The notes: generated by a model from the sequence alone, not told the origin. DNA of 64,000 nt from Leucaena leucocephala (GCA_037074615.1 CM073532.1:14468001-14532000); one strand, 5' to 3'. Positions 1-12,922 are shown, counted from the first letter of the stretch. A program made the numbers and translations.

Positions 1-1642
1 TTAATTCCCATTGACCTAACATGACACTCATGTTTTGCTTGCACAAACGGCTTTGTTAGAGAATCAGCAACATTATCTTCCCCTGCTACCTTGCATATTT
101 TTATATCACCTCTATCATTGATTTCTCTGATGAGATGAAATCTCCTGAGTATATGCTTGTTCCTTTGATGTGACCTAGGCTCTTTGGTCTGTGCAATGTC
201 ACCACTATTTTCACAGAACAAAGTTATTGGATCTGAGATGATAGGATCAACCCTAGTTTAGTAATGAACTTCCTGATCCAAACGGCCTCCTTTGCTGTAT
301 CAGATACTGCTATATACTCGGCTTCCATTGCAGAATCTGCTACAGTGCTCTGCTTAGAGCTCTTCCAGCTTACTGCTGCATTATTCAGGAGGAATATGTA
401 TCCAGATTACAATTTCTGGGCGTCTTGGTCAGTTTGGAAACTTGCATCTGTGTAACCAGTTACACAGAGCTCGTCATCCAATCCACCATAGACCAAGAAT
501 AAGTCCTTAGTCCTTCTCAAGTACTTAAGGATATTCTTGACAGCAGTCCAGTGGCCCTCACCAGGGTTCTGTTGATATCTGCTAGTCATACTTAAGGCAA
601 GCGAGATATCCGGTCGAGTACATAACATGGCATACATGATGGATCCTATGGCCGAGACATATGGAACCTTACTCATGCGACCTCGCTGATCAGGTGTACT
701 AGGACATAAATCCTTGCTGAGGTGAATACCATGAGACATGGGTATGAAACCCCTCTTTGATTCCTGCATACTAAACCTATGCAGTATCTTGCCTATATAT
801 GTGCTCTGACTGAGTCCTATAAGTCGTTTAGATCTATCTCTATAGATCCTAATTCCTAGGATGTAGGTGGCTTCACCCAAGTCTTTCATTGAGAAAGACT
901 TTCCTAACCAAGACTTGACAATCTGCAAGGTAGGAATGTCATTCCCAATAAGTAGGATGTCATCGACATAGAGTACCAAAAATACAACTGTGCTCCTACT
1001 AACCTTCTTGTACACACAAGGTTCATCAATGTTTTGAAGAAATCCAAACTCTTTGACTAATTCATCAAAATGATGATTCCAACTCCGAGATGCTTGCTTC
1101 AGTCCATAAATGGACCTTTGAAGCTTGCACACCTTACCAGAGTCCTCATAACTCACAAACCCTTCAGGTTGTGTCATGTACACATCCTCAAGGAGCTTTC
1201 CATTAAGGAATGTTGTCTTAATGTCCATCTGCCATATTTCATAGTCATAATATGCTGCAATGGCAAGGAGGATTCTGATTGATTTGGCCATTGCAACTGG
1301 GGAAAAGGTCTCATAATAGTCCACACCATGAGTTTGAGTAAATCCTTTTGCAACCAGTCGTGCCTTGAAGATATTTACATTGCCTTCCATATCAGTTTTC
1401 TCTTTAAAAACCCACTTGCACCCTACAGTTTTTACACCTTCAGGCGGGTCGACTAAGGTCCATACCTTATTGTCGTACATGGATTGCATCTCAGACTTCA
1501 GGGCACTAAGCCATTTTTTAGAGTTTGGTCCCACTATAGCTTCTCGATAGGTAGTTGGCTCATTATGCTCAATGAGCAACACATCATGAGTGTTAGAAAT
1601 CAGAAATCCATATCTCTCAGGCTGAAGTCATGCCCTATTAAA
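1..1642 (-). pseudogene. copia pol, reverse transcriptase and RNase H part
   Basis: The reverse transcriptase copies the element RNA to DNA. It starts with the usual copia lead-in (WTLVDPPEGVKTVGCKWVFK) and has the catalytic LYVDDILL motif near 970-990. The first RT aspartate motif reads QMDIKTTFLNG. RNase H follows: TGYTDASF, then SWKSSKQSTV and AMEAEYIA in 280-360. A TAA at about 407 interrupts the RT to RNase H frame where a Gln codon is expected, and a frameshift near 250 moves the last part (with ADSLTKPF near 50) to another frame. Two TGA codons near 1610-1625 replace likely CGA Arg codons at the junction to integrase. The true end lies left of base 1. Confidence 0.93.
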
Positions 1643-2620
1643 TCACCGTTGTCCTTGAGTGATTTGAGGAGTTTCAACAACTTGTTGTGAGTCTTCTCCA
1701 TTTTCCATCTCTAATTCTGTGGTGTCTTGTGGCTCTCGAACTTCTTCAAGATGTACCTTACTCCCACTGCTTCTTTTAGAGATAAATTCTCGTTCGAGAA
1801 AGATACCATTTATGACAACAAACACTTTGTTATCAGTGGGGTTGTAGACATAATATCCCTTGGTTTCCTTAGGATATCCCACAAAAAGGTACTTTGAAGA
1901 TTTGGGCGCTAACTTATCTGAGGCTTGTTGCTTAACATAGACCTCACATCCCCAAATCTTGAGAAAAGACAAACTAGGTTTCCTCCCAGTCCATATCTCA
2001 TATGGAGTGTTTTTAACTGCCTTAGATGGAACATGATTCAGTGTGAACGCAGCTGTCTCTAGGGCGTGGCCCCAAAAGGACGGTGGAAGATCTGTTCGAC
2101 TCATCATGGATCGAACCATATCCAATAGTGTTCGATTCCTCCGTTCAGAAACGCCATTCCTTTGTGGTGTTCCTGGAGGAGTCAATTGTGAGACTATCCC
2201 ACAATTCCTAAGATGATCGATAAACTCTTGGCTCAAATATTCACCACCTCGATCAGATCGAAGGGCTTTAATTGTTTTACCAAGCTGGTTTTGTACTTCA
2301 TTTTGAAATATCTTGGACATTTCAAAGATTCAAATTTATGTTTCATTAGATAGACATAGCCATATCTACTGAAATCATCTATGAATATGATGATGTACGA
2401 ATAACCTCCTCTAGCATTTGTATTCATCGGTCCACACACATCTGTATGTATGAGGCCTAACAAATTAGTGGCCCTCTCACTGTGCCCAGTGAAAGGTGAC
2501 TTTGTCATCTTACCTAACAAACAAGATTCGCAAGTATCATATGATTCAAAATCAAATGAGTTGAGAAATCCATCTTGATGGAGTTTAGAAATGTGTTTCT
2601 CATTTATGTGGCTCAGACGA
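1643..2620 (-). pseudogene. copia pol, GAG-pre-integrase and integrase part
   Basis: Integrase inserts the cDNA into the genome. Reading from 2620 downwards, the GAG-pre-integrase zinc region (HCRLSH and later CESCLLGKMT) comes first. The integrase core follows, with all three acidic positions visible: Asp in HTDVCGPM, Asp in LRSDRGGEY and Glu in GVSERRNRTLL. A one-base T deletion near 2327 splits the core into two frames, and another single-base loss near 2625 separates it from gag-protease. The C-terminal part is the usual low-complexity linker to RT (ISLRDR type sequence is absent; an acidic Gln-rich stretch is present instead). Confidence 0.92.
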
Positions 2621-3959
2621 CAGTGCCGAGGTATGTCGGATTCAAATCATTTGGTTTGACCCTTTTGGCGATTATGTTATATATATTTCCATGATTGGGT
2701 TGTTCCAATTTTAATATGTAATGATCAACATGCAAATCACCATGAGCATAGAAAACATTATTACGATAAATGGAACATCTACCATTCCCAGTAATGGAAG
2801 TGTAACCTTCCTTATCCAAATAAGAAAGAGAAACAATGTTACTACTCAAAGCAGGAACATAATAGCAATTGTTCAAAACTAACAAAAGCCCAGTGGGCAG
2901 AACTAATTCATAAGTGCCTAATGCTAAAGCAGCAACCTTTGCTCTATTTCCAACTCGTAGGTCAACTTCGCCCTTCTTCAGCTTTCTACTGTCCTTTAGG
3001 CCCTGCACATTTGTACAAATGTGAGAACCACATGCAGTATCTAATACCCATGTAGTAGAAGTAGAGAGATGAATATCTATAACATAAATACCTGAAGCGA
3101 TAGCCCCGCTATCCCTTTTGTTCTTTTTCAGATCTTCAAGGTAAAGTTTGCAATTCCTCTTCCAATGACCCAGTTCATTGCAGAAGAAGCAAACTCCTTC
3201 CTTTGGAGGTTTTGCCTTCTTTGGTACAGGCTTAGTTTCAGGCTTGCCTGACTCTTTGGTCTTACCAAATGAGCCATGACCCTTCCCCTTGCCCTTGCCT
3301 TTCTTTTTCATACCCTTTCCTTTCTGAACCATCAAAATTGTACTGGGCTTCTTCTTAACAGTCGGCTCAGCAGTTTTAAGCATCCCATGCAGTTCAGAAA
3401 TAGATTTCTCCATGTTGTTCATCTTGTAGTTCATGACAAACTAGTCATAACTTTCTGGGAGTGAGTTCAAGATCAAATTTGTAGCTAACTCTTGGCTCAT
3501 GGGAAATCCAAGCCTCTCAAGGTGATCAATGTACCCTTTCATCTTTAAGACATGAGTACTTACTAATTCACCTTCAGCCATCTTACAGGAATGTAAGGCC
3601 TTAGTGGTCTCATACCTCTCTTGCCTTGCCTATTGCTGGAACATTTCCTTAAGATGCACAATCATCTCATTAGCCTCCATGTGTTCCAGATCTCTTTGGA
3701 GCTCCGGAACCATAGTGGCAAGCATCAAGCATCCCACATCGATAGAGTCTTCCTTATGCTTCGCATAAGAATCTCTCTGAGCTCTAGGAGCATTGGCTGC
3801 TGGCTCCTCAGGAATGGGTTGATCTAGGACATATACTTTTCTTTCCTACTTGAGAACAATTCTCAAGTTCCTGAACCTGTCAAGAAAGTTTGTCCCATTG
3901 AGTTTGTCCTTCTCAAGGATAGATCGTAACGATAATGTAGCAGTATTACTAGTCGTCAT
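2621..3959 (-). pseudogene. copia gag and aspartic protease part
   Basis: Gag packages the RNA and the protease matures the polyprotein. The best start is the ATG at 3959 (MTTSNTATLSL...), about 1.1 kb downstream of the primer site. The capsid region is typical of plant copia (LNGTNFLDRFRNLRIVL). It is followed by a Lys/Gly-rich basic stretch (KGKGMKKKGKGKGKG) and one CX2CX4HX4C knuckle (CFFCNELGHWKRNC, near 3160-3205). The protease has WVLDTACGSHI near 3020-3050. Three in-frame stops in gag (near 3848, 3632 and 3440) are all TAG, each where related capsids have Gln (LK*ERK, FQ*ARQ, YD*FVM). That fits CAG to TAG change by C deamination. Confidence 0.9.
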
Positions 3960-5097
3960 GATTCTACAATTAAAATATGCAATTGAATTAGCAATCTCCC
4001 ACTAAATAAAACAACCCTCAATGTAATAATTAGTGGGCTAAGATCCATATTTGGCTTAAACTTGAGTCCGCTTTGGCAGGACGCTTAACTTTAAGTTATT
4101 TAGGTAGGTAACAACTTTACCAATTACATCAAATGTAACTCTTAGATGTTTATGGGATTCCATCATCATATGATCCGGCATATTTTAATCCCAACTAATG
4201 CCTTGAGACCCAAAACCGTTTTGATAATCTCAATTAAGTCAAACAATAACAAACATAAGAGTAGCACTATTTCTCTTGCTTATCTCCTCAAGATAACTCA
4301 AATGCACCCACTTTGGTAGAGCCTACAAATGAGCGATCGAGGTTTTGATAAGTGTTCATTAATTGACGACATATGACTTAAGATTTCTTTTAGAGGGTTT
4401 AATTAACTATCCGATTTGCATGTATCTCGATTGTATCTCATACCAGTATTATGCATATAGAACATACATGCAGTGATATAATCATAAGATGCATAATCTT
4501 AAACGTGATACAATATGGCTCACCTATCCTAAATTCCCTCTAGCCAATGAGAGGAGCTGTCTAATTAGAATAGAAAAATTACATAAGGAAACATCGTTTT
4601 AACATTCGAGGGGAGTGAGATGAGAAGAGAATGTACAACGAGAGTAATTAAAGGAAGGCACGACACGCAGGCCGTATTTAGAAAAATTACAACACTTGTA
4701 ATCTAGAGCCATATTGTTCACCATACCCAACCATTCAAGAATAAAAATTCATATTATGTGAAGGGCAATAAATGTTTCAAAACATCAATATATATTACGA
4801 TTATGTTGCGCTACGATCAGGTAGCCACGGCGGTCTCGCTAGCCGGTTAGTGGGCGGGGTCTGGGGCAGCGCCCCAATAATTTTTTTTTATAAATAATCA
4901 AGAATCTTAATTCTATTTCCTTAGACCCCATCAATATTAATTGATCAAATCAATTAACATTCACTACCGATTTAAATTTCCTTTCGGATTCCTTATATGT
5001 CATACATAAAATGCATGTTATCATATGAACGACTAAGAAGTCTAACATACATCACATGTATCAACAATCAAACCTAACTTAAACACAAAACGGCATG
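3960..5097 (-). other. copia untranslated leader
   Basis: This 1.1 kb stretch between primer site and gag start has no open frame. It is AT-rich, except for a GC-rich block at 4825-4876 that contains the short hairpin TGGGGC-AGC-GCCCCA at 4862-4876, next to a run of T. Nothing else is recognised. Confidence 0.7.
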
Positions 5098-5109
5098 GCT
5101 CTGATACCA
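5098..5109 (-). promoter_or_regulatory. primer binding site, initiator tRNA-Met
   Basis: The minus strand reads TGGTATCAGAGC, complementary to the 3' end of plant initiator tRNA-Met. One base separates it from the LTR end at 5111. This fixes the element orientation and the LTR boundary. Confidence 0.93.
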
Positions 5110-5110
5110 C

Positions 5111-7017
5111 TGAAGGGAATTGGAAGACACGCAGCGGAAATTAACTTTAAAAATTTTTCCATTCCCAGCCAGGATCTACCGAATGTGTTTAAGTCAAGGA
5201 GGAAGAAGTGTTACCTTCGGTATTCAAGCATTGATCGTGACCTCAGTGTCCACTAGTCGCGACTCTTCGCCTCTGGATCTTTCAGTCGTGACCTTCTCAG
5301 CTTCCTGTCATGACCTGTCACCTCTGGATTTTTCAGTCGCGACCTGTCATCTCTGGAGTTTGCCGTCGCGACTTCCTCAGCTTCTAGTCACGACCTATAG
5401 TCTCTTTTCGTATTTCTGACGTTTAGAAGCCAATTTGGTCGCGACCTCTGTGTCAACTGGTCGCGACCTCGTCATACCTGGTGCTCTTTTCTCGTTCGCA
5501 AGAAGTCGACAACTCAGATTGGCTTCCTCTACCGGTATCCACACGAATAGCTTCCAACCACGAACGACGTGCTAGCGCCTCTTGTCGCTCTAGGGTTTTC
5601 TCAAGATTCCGTCCTCACAGTCTCTATTCCGGCAATTTCTTATCTGCAAACCTTTTGCACTCTCCTTGCCCCTTTTTCTCTTGTATGTTGTGTTGTCTAT
5701 GTATAGAACCCTAGCTCCTAATGTCAAATATATAGGATGCTATCGGGCTTCTAATTGGGACGGGCTTCAGAATTAATCTTAAATTAATTCTGAAATTAAT
5801 ACAATATCATATATTGCATAATTTGATAAGAAACTAATTAAATAAATATGGTTTTTATTAAATCCATCCCACATATTTAAATCACCTATTTATTTAATAA
5901 AGATAAGACGGAATTATATTTGATTTATTCTCATAAATCAAATTTGAGATATCTTATCAATTTGAATTTCAAATTCAAATAGATCATATCCATTTAAATT
6001 CAAATTCAAAAGTGATAGAGATTTAATTTATCCTTAAAAATTAAATATTGCAAATATCTCTTATATTATATATAATATATAAATACAAATTTATATATAT
6101 ATAAAATATATAAATTCACCCTAGATTATTCATTTAATCATGACAAGTCTTAGATTAATTGAACCTGGACATCACAGCTCGAGTTGGGCTATTTTGTGTA
6201 CGACCCTATAGGCCCATATGAAGTTGACAGTGGGCCAGTTACTATACCAACCCACAAGTCATAAGCGGCCTCTAGCAAGATATTACGACTACCCAAAACA
6301 TATGAGGATCGATGAACGATGTTACCTTTCATACAACCATATCACGTCCCTTTTGTCACACAATATTTCGGTCATGGATGAGGCATGGTGAACGTCATCC
6401 TCCTATTCCTGACCGTCACTTTCTCGATCCCTGAGCAGTCTGACTATAGTAATGGAACTACCCTTCCATTGCAGTATGGCCATACATTTCTCAGACTCAC
6501 TCATCGAGGGGCCCAGTAATATCTCTCTACGAATGTGAGGGACAAATTCCATCTTGACCATTCACATTCCTCCGCATGAAAAACCACTGGGCCCGAACAT
6601 AGCCTTTATGATCACTCGGTCAAAAGTGACTTTTGACTAGGTCAAAGATGAGCGTTTGTCATGTAGGAATCCATGATGATCTCAGGTCAAAGGGCATAGT
6701 GACATGGCTTATATATGAGAGAAGCTTATGACTTAACCCATGCAGCTCTCTCATAGCGGGTCAGTCCAACACCTTGTACTCTTACATGTGCCTATGACTT
6801 TGATTTATATCTCTATATATCTTCAAAGTTATACTGGTCTTATTTCATCTCTGCTCCCGCATAGATGACCGACCAGGGACATTTAGGATAAGATCCTGAG
6901 TTATCCAAGGATGGTCATCACAGTAAACATACAAATAATGTGATAACATAATTAAGACATTCAAAAACAATAATTTTTATAAGATAATAATTGGCCCCTA
7001 GGGCACAATTTTCAACA
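5111..7017 (-). repeat. copia 5' LTR (1,907 bp)
   Basis: On the minus strand the LTR begins TGTTGAAAATTGTGCCCTAG at 7017 and ends in CCCTTCA at 5111, so it has TG...CA ends. Two solo copies of the same LTR (10949-12813 and 33956-35913) confirm both ends. A TATA-like TATATATT lies at 5727-5734, placing the promoter about 620 bp before the LTR end. A GTCGCGAC array lies downstream of it, in the transcribed R/U5 part. Only the right junction of the insertion is visible (7018 onward). Confidence 0.93.
5234..5467. repeat. GTCGCGAC palindrome array in copia LTR
   Basis: Exact or near copies of GTCGCGAC start at 5234, 5256, 5285, 5307, 5336, 5365, 5387, 5438 and 5460. Steps are 22, 29, 22, 29, 29, 22, 51 and 22 bp. 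Degenerate copies mostly show C-to-T or G-to-A changes (GTCGTGAC, GTCATGAC, GTCACGAC). The array ends about 125 bp from the primer site and is in the transcribed part of the LTR. Confidence 0.85.
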
Positions 7018-8037
7018 CTGGGAAGAGGATCAGATAAAGTAAAGGTTATCCAGAACCATGAGGTGGCATGAAAAGATGTCCTCATGGGACCCACAAGATG
7101 CCACAAGGCATTGAGTTAATGGAGAGAGAAAAAGTAGAAAAAGGTAAAGGACACGCTCATTCTAGGAAAATACTCTAGAATTCTCTGGAAGCGCTAAGTC
7201 AGCGTGTGAGGTGTCCCAAGGGCCTCACCATTACGCCACCTAGCATGTGAGGTGTCCCTAAAATGGTGTCATGAGTGATGAGTCATTGGGGATGGTATGT
7301 TATCTTGATGAGTTAAGCAAAGCTTATTGAGTAAGCAAGCAATCTAAGCCATTCATCAAGATTTGATCTAGGCCATCCATTCCTCTTTGCCTCCACTATT
7401 AATAGAGGCCTTCCCCCTTTATTCTATTCCATAATTCGATGGAGCAAGAAAGAGAGAGAAGGAGAAAGAGAGGAAGAGAGAGAAAGAGAGAAAGAGAGAA
7501 AGGAAGAAGGAGAAAGTTCTGATTAAGCTAGGAGCAGTTCAAAGAGCTTGGGAATAAGGTAAGTAAGTTATTCTAGTCCCTGCTCTGGTATAGTAGAGGA
7601 TTGTTCTAAGTAGTTAAGATAGAGAAATGTTTTCCTTTTTATAAGGTTAGCTCTGGAGAGAGACAGTCGAGGATTGTCAGAGTAAGGATTAAGATTAAGA
7701 AGAGGCTGCTTGCCAGGTAGTAAACTTACCTAAAGTTGTATGTATTGAATATATGATTGACTGTGTTATGGCTTGATTGATTGCTGTTAATCTGTAATTG
7801 TTGAAGCTCTGTACTATGATTACCTTGGCCAATTGTATTTCATATGTTACATGGAAGCATGCACATTACATTAAGTTGACACAATCACAAGCAAGCACAA
7901 ATATCAATCATTGATGCATACACTATTTAGTACCATTTGCTACTAAGATTTCCCCCGAAATCTCACCCCTGTCCTTTTCCAAACATAACAGGGTACTGGT
8001 TTGGAGAAGTTAGAGCTAGGAAAGTGAGGATGTTTCA
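7018..8037 (+). repeat. 3' part of a plus-strand long LTR
   Basis: This is the right part of a long LTR, cut on its left by the copia element. It aligns in inverse orientation with the solo LTR at 23641-25586. It shows the usual order: a box with ATGAGGTGGCATG, a promoter-proximal region with an AT-rich TATA-like stretch near 7395, a purine-rich (GA) tract at 7440-7515, a stem-loop at 7946-7963, and an end in GAGGATGTTTCA at 8037. Confidence 0.8.
7946..7963 (+). other. conserved LTR stem-loop
   Basis: AGATTTC-CCCC-GAAATCT in the transcribed part of the LTR, one of ten copies (others in the LTR entries). Confidence 0.6.
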
Positions 8038-8270
8038 TCATACCCTTACTAAGAGTTATCTAAGGAGAATGTCCCCTACTTTCCTTAACTTTTCTTATCT
8101 CTAACTAAACTTTGTACATTTCTGTCAAATTTCTTAGCATTTGCACATTTTCACATAACTTCCAAGGGGGTCACCCATCCTTGGGCTACTCTTCCCTTAA
8201 CACACTTAACTAAAAAGTGCTGATAGAAATCTAAAGCACTAGTGTTGATAGGCTCAGACCTTGGTACTTT
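8038..8270. other. unassigned 233 bp between two long LTRs
   Basis: I recognise no gene or repeat signature. It lies between the end of one plus-strand LTR and the start of the next, so it may be a remnant of older flanking or internal sequence. Confidence 0.4.
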
Positions 8271-9219
8271 TGTCACATCCTAATTTTCCCTATCTATATA
8301 AGACTGATAAAGGAAAGAGGTTTGGAAAGGATTGTGATGATGAATAGAGAGGAAAAATAATGATTAGACAAAGGTATAAAGAAGAGGGACTAAAATGAAA
8401 ACTCTAAAAGTTCTATGGTGCAAAATGTAAAGTAGACAAAAGCTTTGAGTCATTAAGTTTCATTATGAAAAGTTGAAGGCCTAAAGTATAATTTTCAAAA
8501 GTTTAGGGGTAAAATGGTGATTATGGAAAGTTGAATCGAAAAAGGCCCAAAACTGCCCGAAATTAGTTCAGTCGCAAATTTTTCCAATAAATAGAGAAAA
8601 TTATTATGATCAGTTTACCGCAACACATAATTTTGAGTTGAGGTCCCGATAAATTGATATGAATTTCTGAAGAAAGGAAAATTAGTACAGTATCCTCTGG
8701 ACCTCAGAATCAGATGAAATTTGGCACTAAATTCTTATAATTACTATAAGAATTTATGAAACTGACAGAACTATAAAAGGAGTTATGTGGAATTTATAAT
8801 AGAATTTATAGAATGGCGCCTTATAGGCCCAATAATATTTTCAGATAAGTTTGTGGGCCAGTGCTAATAAAGACCCAGAAAAATGTCAAATTATAAAAAT
8901 GTCACTGTGTGGTGTTAATGAGCAAGAGATAGATGAAGGGTATTTTGGTCATTTGAATAAGGTTAGACGATCAAGGAGAGTTCCTAGAGTAGTTGACCAA
9001 GGTCAAGGAATACTCTGGTAATGTATGAAAAGACGATAATGCCCTAAAGATATTAATGTAAATAAAGAGGAATCAAGGGGTATTTTGGTATCCCTTGATG
9101 ATTCATGGATGATGTCATCTTTTTGCTTCTAGGGCAAGCTTGATCAAGAGCAAATATGAGCCATTAGATCAAATAGTGTAAAAAGTGATCTTAGCCTTTC
9201 ATTTTCTATGGGATTTTTC

Positions 9220-9228
9220 TATAAATAG
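9220..9228 (+). promoter_or_regulatory. TATA box of the 8271 LTR
   Basis: TATAAATAG lies about 950 bp into the LTR. The same motif with the same downstream context is conserved in other long LTRs of this window. Confidence 0.6.
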
Positions 9229-10409
9229 CCTCCCATTTCTTTCTAAAACCGAAGCATGAAGAACTCTTGGGGAGATGCTGCCCAAATCCAAACTCAAGGC
9301 AAGACAAAGAAGAATTCAAGGACTAAAGTTCAAGCTAGCTAGAGATTAAGGTAAGCAATACTTTAATTTGTGGGCTTGAACTTAGGGTTTTTGTGGAAGA
9401 AAGTTGAGCTTTACCTAGGGTATATGTGCTTCCCAAGACCCTAGATGAAAGTAGAAAGAAGAAATTAAAGTTAAAGTTATGTGATTGATGCTTAAATAAG
9501 CTAGTTAGATGATTGGTTATTGAATCAAGTTGATATTCTTGACTTTTCTATGGAAGAGACCTTTTAGTTTGCACTGTTCATTATAGAGGGAGATGGAATT
9601 TCAATGATCTAATGCTTCCATTGAATTTATATGATGATTTTGTGTAGAATTGGATAGGTTTTGAACCTTGAAAGCATTGGAATTGAAAGTTGTAATGCTT
9701 CGAAGTCTTCTCTATTATTGTTCACTCATATGAACAGTGTTAGAATTTCATGATTTTGATGCTTCCAATGGTTTTAAAATGAAAAGTTGTGTGGGATAAA
9801 GTAGAGAAAAAAGTATTGGAAGCATTGGAATCAAAATGAGAATTTTTGGAAGGATTATGTATGTTTTTCAGTTTTGTCCAGCAGGCCATGAAGGAGCTGG
9901 AATTTCATGATTCTAAGCTCATAAATGGATTCAAAAGGTGAAGTTGTGTAGTGTAAAGTCAAGACATCAATTGATTGAAAGGCCAAGTCAATTAGTAAAG
10001 ATTAAGGAAAGTTAATGTAGTTAAGTAAGCTCAATGTTCAAGAGAAGTTAGATTGTAATGAATGGATGATAATGTGATGTTAGGATTTTATTGTGTACTC
10101 AAAGGAGGCAGCCACATTTCAAGGAGAAGTAAGAAGCAGGAAGCAAGGATAAAGTAAAAGAAAGTCAAGCATATAAGGTAGTAAATTATCATAAACTTGT
10201 ATGTATTGAATGTTATGCTGGATTGTGCTATGGCTATGTTGAATTATGTTGCATGTGTGAATATGATTGAAGCTCTATTTCTATGATTACTTTGGCCAAT
10301 TGTATTTCATATGTTACATGGAAGCATACACATTACACAATGTTAACACTTTCACAAGCAAGCACAATTATTTACATTAATGCATACATAGTTTAGTACT
10401 GTTTGCTAA

Positions 10410-10431
10410 TGAGATTTCCCCAGAAATCTCA
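10410..10431 (+). other. conserved LTR stem-loop
   Basis: A 9-bp stem (TGAGATTTC with GAAATCTCA) around a 4-nt CCCA loop. Confidence 0.65.
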
Positions 10432-10751
10432 TCCCATCCATGTAATCCCAATCTCAATGGGTTCATCATGAATGATGAAAGAGGATGGAGAAGCATGAAG
10501 AGAAGTTAGGGATTGGATCGTATAAATGTTTTATGAAGAATTATTGTATGTAATGATGGTATTGACCAATCTGACCAGTGATGTTCATGATGTAATGAAA
10601 AATAGTAAATGATGGAATAAATGTAAGAAATTTTATAGACATTTAGTTAACATGTCAATCTTGGTTTTGACACAAAAAATACCTTATTTTGATGTCTGTA
10701 CAAAGAGAACAAATTTTCCAAAATCAGGGACCGAAATCTGAGTTTAGAATT

Positions 10752-10773
10752 CACTGGTGGAAAATTGGCATTC
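10752..10773 (+). repeat. CACTA left terminal inverted repeat
   Basis: It starts CACTGGTGGAAAATTGGC and continues ATTC. It matches the inverted right end at about three quarters of positions. Flanking trinucleotide is ATT. Confidence 0.8.
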
Positions 10774-10948
10774 GAAATCCCCATTTTTAAACCAGACAAT
10801 GCGGAGAAAGTGTTAAAAAAATGACCGGTGGCATTTTTGTAAATAATATGAAATGTTTACTTTCTACAGCGGATGTTATAGTGACCGATGTGGAAATATT
10901 TAGTCCGATTTAGATTAACTCCGTCTGTATCCTTTCCCACCATTTTAT

Positions 10949-12813
10949 TGTTGGAAATTGTGCCCTAGGGGCCAATCATTGTATCAGGTTATCACATTAT
11001 TTGCATGTTTACTGTGATGACCATCCTTGGATAACTCATGATCTTATCCTAAATGTCCCTGGTCGGTCATCTATGTGGGAGCAGAGATGAAATAAGACCA
11101 GTATGACTTTGAAGATATATAGAGATATAAATCAAAGTCATAAGCACATGTAAGAGTACAGGGTGTTGGACCGACCCGTAATGAGAGAGCTGCATGGGTC
11201 AAGTCATAAGCTTCTCTCATATACAAGCCATGTCACTATGCCCTTTGACCTGAGATCATCATAGATTCCTACATGACAAACGCTCAGCTTTGACCTAGTC
11301 AAAAGTCACTTTTGACCGAGTGATCATAAAGGCTATGCTCGGGCTTAGTGGTTTTTCATGCGGAGGAATGTGAATGGTCAAGATGGAATTTGTCCCTCAC
11401 ATTCGTAGAGAGATATTACTGGGCCCCTCGATGAGTGAGTTTGAGAAATGTATGGCCATACTAGAATGGAAGGGTAGTTCCATTTCTATATTCAGACTAC
11501 TCAGGGATCGAGAAAGTAACGGTCAGGAATAGGAGGATGACGTTCACCATGCCTCATCCTTGACCGAAATATCGTGTGACAAAAGGGACGTGATATGGTT
11601 GTATGAAAGGTTACATCGTTTAACGATCCTCATATGTTTTGGGTAGTCGTAATGCCTTGCTAGAGACCGCTTACGACTTGTGGGTCAGTATAGTAACTGG
11701 CCCACTGCCAACTTCATATGGGCCTACAGGGTCGCACACAAAACAGCCCAATGCGAGCTATGATGTCCAGATTCATTGAATCTAAGAGATGTCTAGATTC
11801 AATGAATAATCTAGGGTGTATATATATTTTATATATATATATAAATTAGTTTATATATATATTATATATATAATATAAGAGATATTTGTAAGATTTAATT
11901 TATAAGGATAAATTAAATCTCTATCATTTTTGAATTTGAATTTAAATGGATATGATCTATTTAAATTTGAAATTCAAATTGATAAGATATCTCAAATTTG
12001 ATTTATAAGAATAAATCAAATATAATTCCGTCTTATCTTTATTTTAAATTAAATAAATAGGTGAATTAAATCTGTGAGACGGATTTAATATAAACCATAT
12101 TTATTTAATTAGTTTCTTATTAAATTATGCAATATATGATATTGTATTAATTTTAGAATTAATATAAGATTAATTCTGAAGCCCGGCCCTATTAGAAGCC
12201 CGATAGCTTCCTATATATTTGATATTAGGAGCTAGGGTTCTACACACAATATAGATCTCTTCACACACATTCAGTAGTGAGAAGAGGGGGCAGGGAGAGT
12301 GCAAAAGGTTTGCACATAAGAAACTGCCGAGATAGAGAGGGTGAGGACGGAATCTCTAGAAAGCCCTAGAGGGACAAGAGGCGCTAGCACGTCGTTCGCG
12401 ATTGGAACGCTGTTCGTGTGGATACCGGTAGAGGAAGCCGATCTGAGCTGTCGACTTCTACGATACGACCAGACACGAAGCAAGGTCGCGACCAGAACAC
12501 GCTGAGGTCGCGACCATATGGGCATCTGAACGTCAGAAATCCGAAAAGAAGAGTCAGGTCGCGACTTGAAGCTGACGAGGTCGCGACTACAAACTCCAGA
12601 GACTTCAGGTCGCGACTAGAAGCAGAGGAGGTCGCGACTAAAATGTTCCAGAGGCGAAGAGTCGCGACTAGCGGACACTGAGGTCGCGACCAAAGCTCAA
12701 ATACCGAAGGTAACACTTCTTTCTCCTTGACTTAAACACATTCGGTAGATCCTGGCTGGGAATGGAAAAATTTTTAAAGTTAATTTCCGCTGCGTGTCTT
12801 CTAATTCCCTTCA
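10949..12813 (+). mobile_element. copia solo LTR nested in the CACTA element
   Basis: Full LTR of the family at 5111-7017, here plus-oriented: starts TGTTGGAAATTGTGCCC, ends CCCTTCA. The 5-bp duplication TTTAT is present on both sides (10944-10948 and 12814-12818), so this is a solo LTR formed by LTR-LTR recombination at an ordinary insertion. TATA-like TATATATT is at 12212-12219. It sits 109 bp upstream of the small ORF at 12923. Confidence 0.95.
12485..12690. repeat. GTCGCGAC palindrome array in copia solo LTR
   Basis: Copies of GTCGCGAC start at 12485, 12507, 12558, 12580, 12609, 12631, 12661 and 12683. Steps are 22, 51, 22, 29, 22, 30 and 22 bp. The eight copies are all exact. The position is about 240 bp past the predicted transcription start. 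Confidence 0.9.
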
Positions 12814-12922
12814 TTTATGTCAAGTCTTCTCAGACATGCGCAGTAGTACGTAGTTCATCATGATCACCTTCTCCGATATCTATTTTATATTCATTTCTTC
12901 TATCTTCTATCTTAACTCTCCA

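Larger units (their letters stand above)
1..5110 (-). mobile_element. Ty1/copia LTR retrotransposon, internal region (3' end cut by window edge)
   Basis: Read on the minus strand the order is primer site (5098-5109), untranslated leader, gag with zinc knuckle, aspartic protease, GAG-pre-integrase, integrase, reverse transcriptase and RNase H. Integrase before RT is the diagnostic copia order. The 5' LTR is at 5111-7017; the 3' LTR lies beyond base 1. The polyprotein is broken by at least three single-base frameshifts (near 250, 2327 and 2625) and several stop codons, so the copy is dead but not very old. It is inserted in a plus-strand long LTR, whose remaining part starts at 7018. Confidence 0.95.

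Noticed and set aside
4862..4885. Hairpin plus T-run as a transcription terminator
   Set aside because: It has the form of a bacterial intrinsic terminator, but this is plant DNA, on the strand opposite to the element's own RNA.
5098..5109. tRNA gene signals
   Set aside because: Only the 12-18 nt primer-site complements to tRNA 3' ends are present; no cloverleaf or internal promoter boxes.
7440..7515. GA-rich tract as a polypurine tract of a 3' LTR
   Set aside because: It lies about 40 bp after the TATA-like region within the LTR, the same place as in other copies, and no LTR start follows it.
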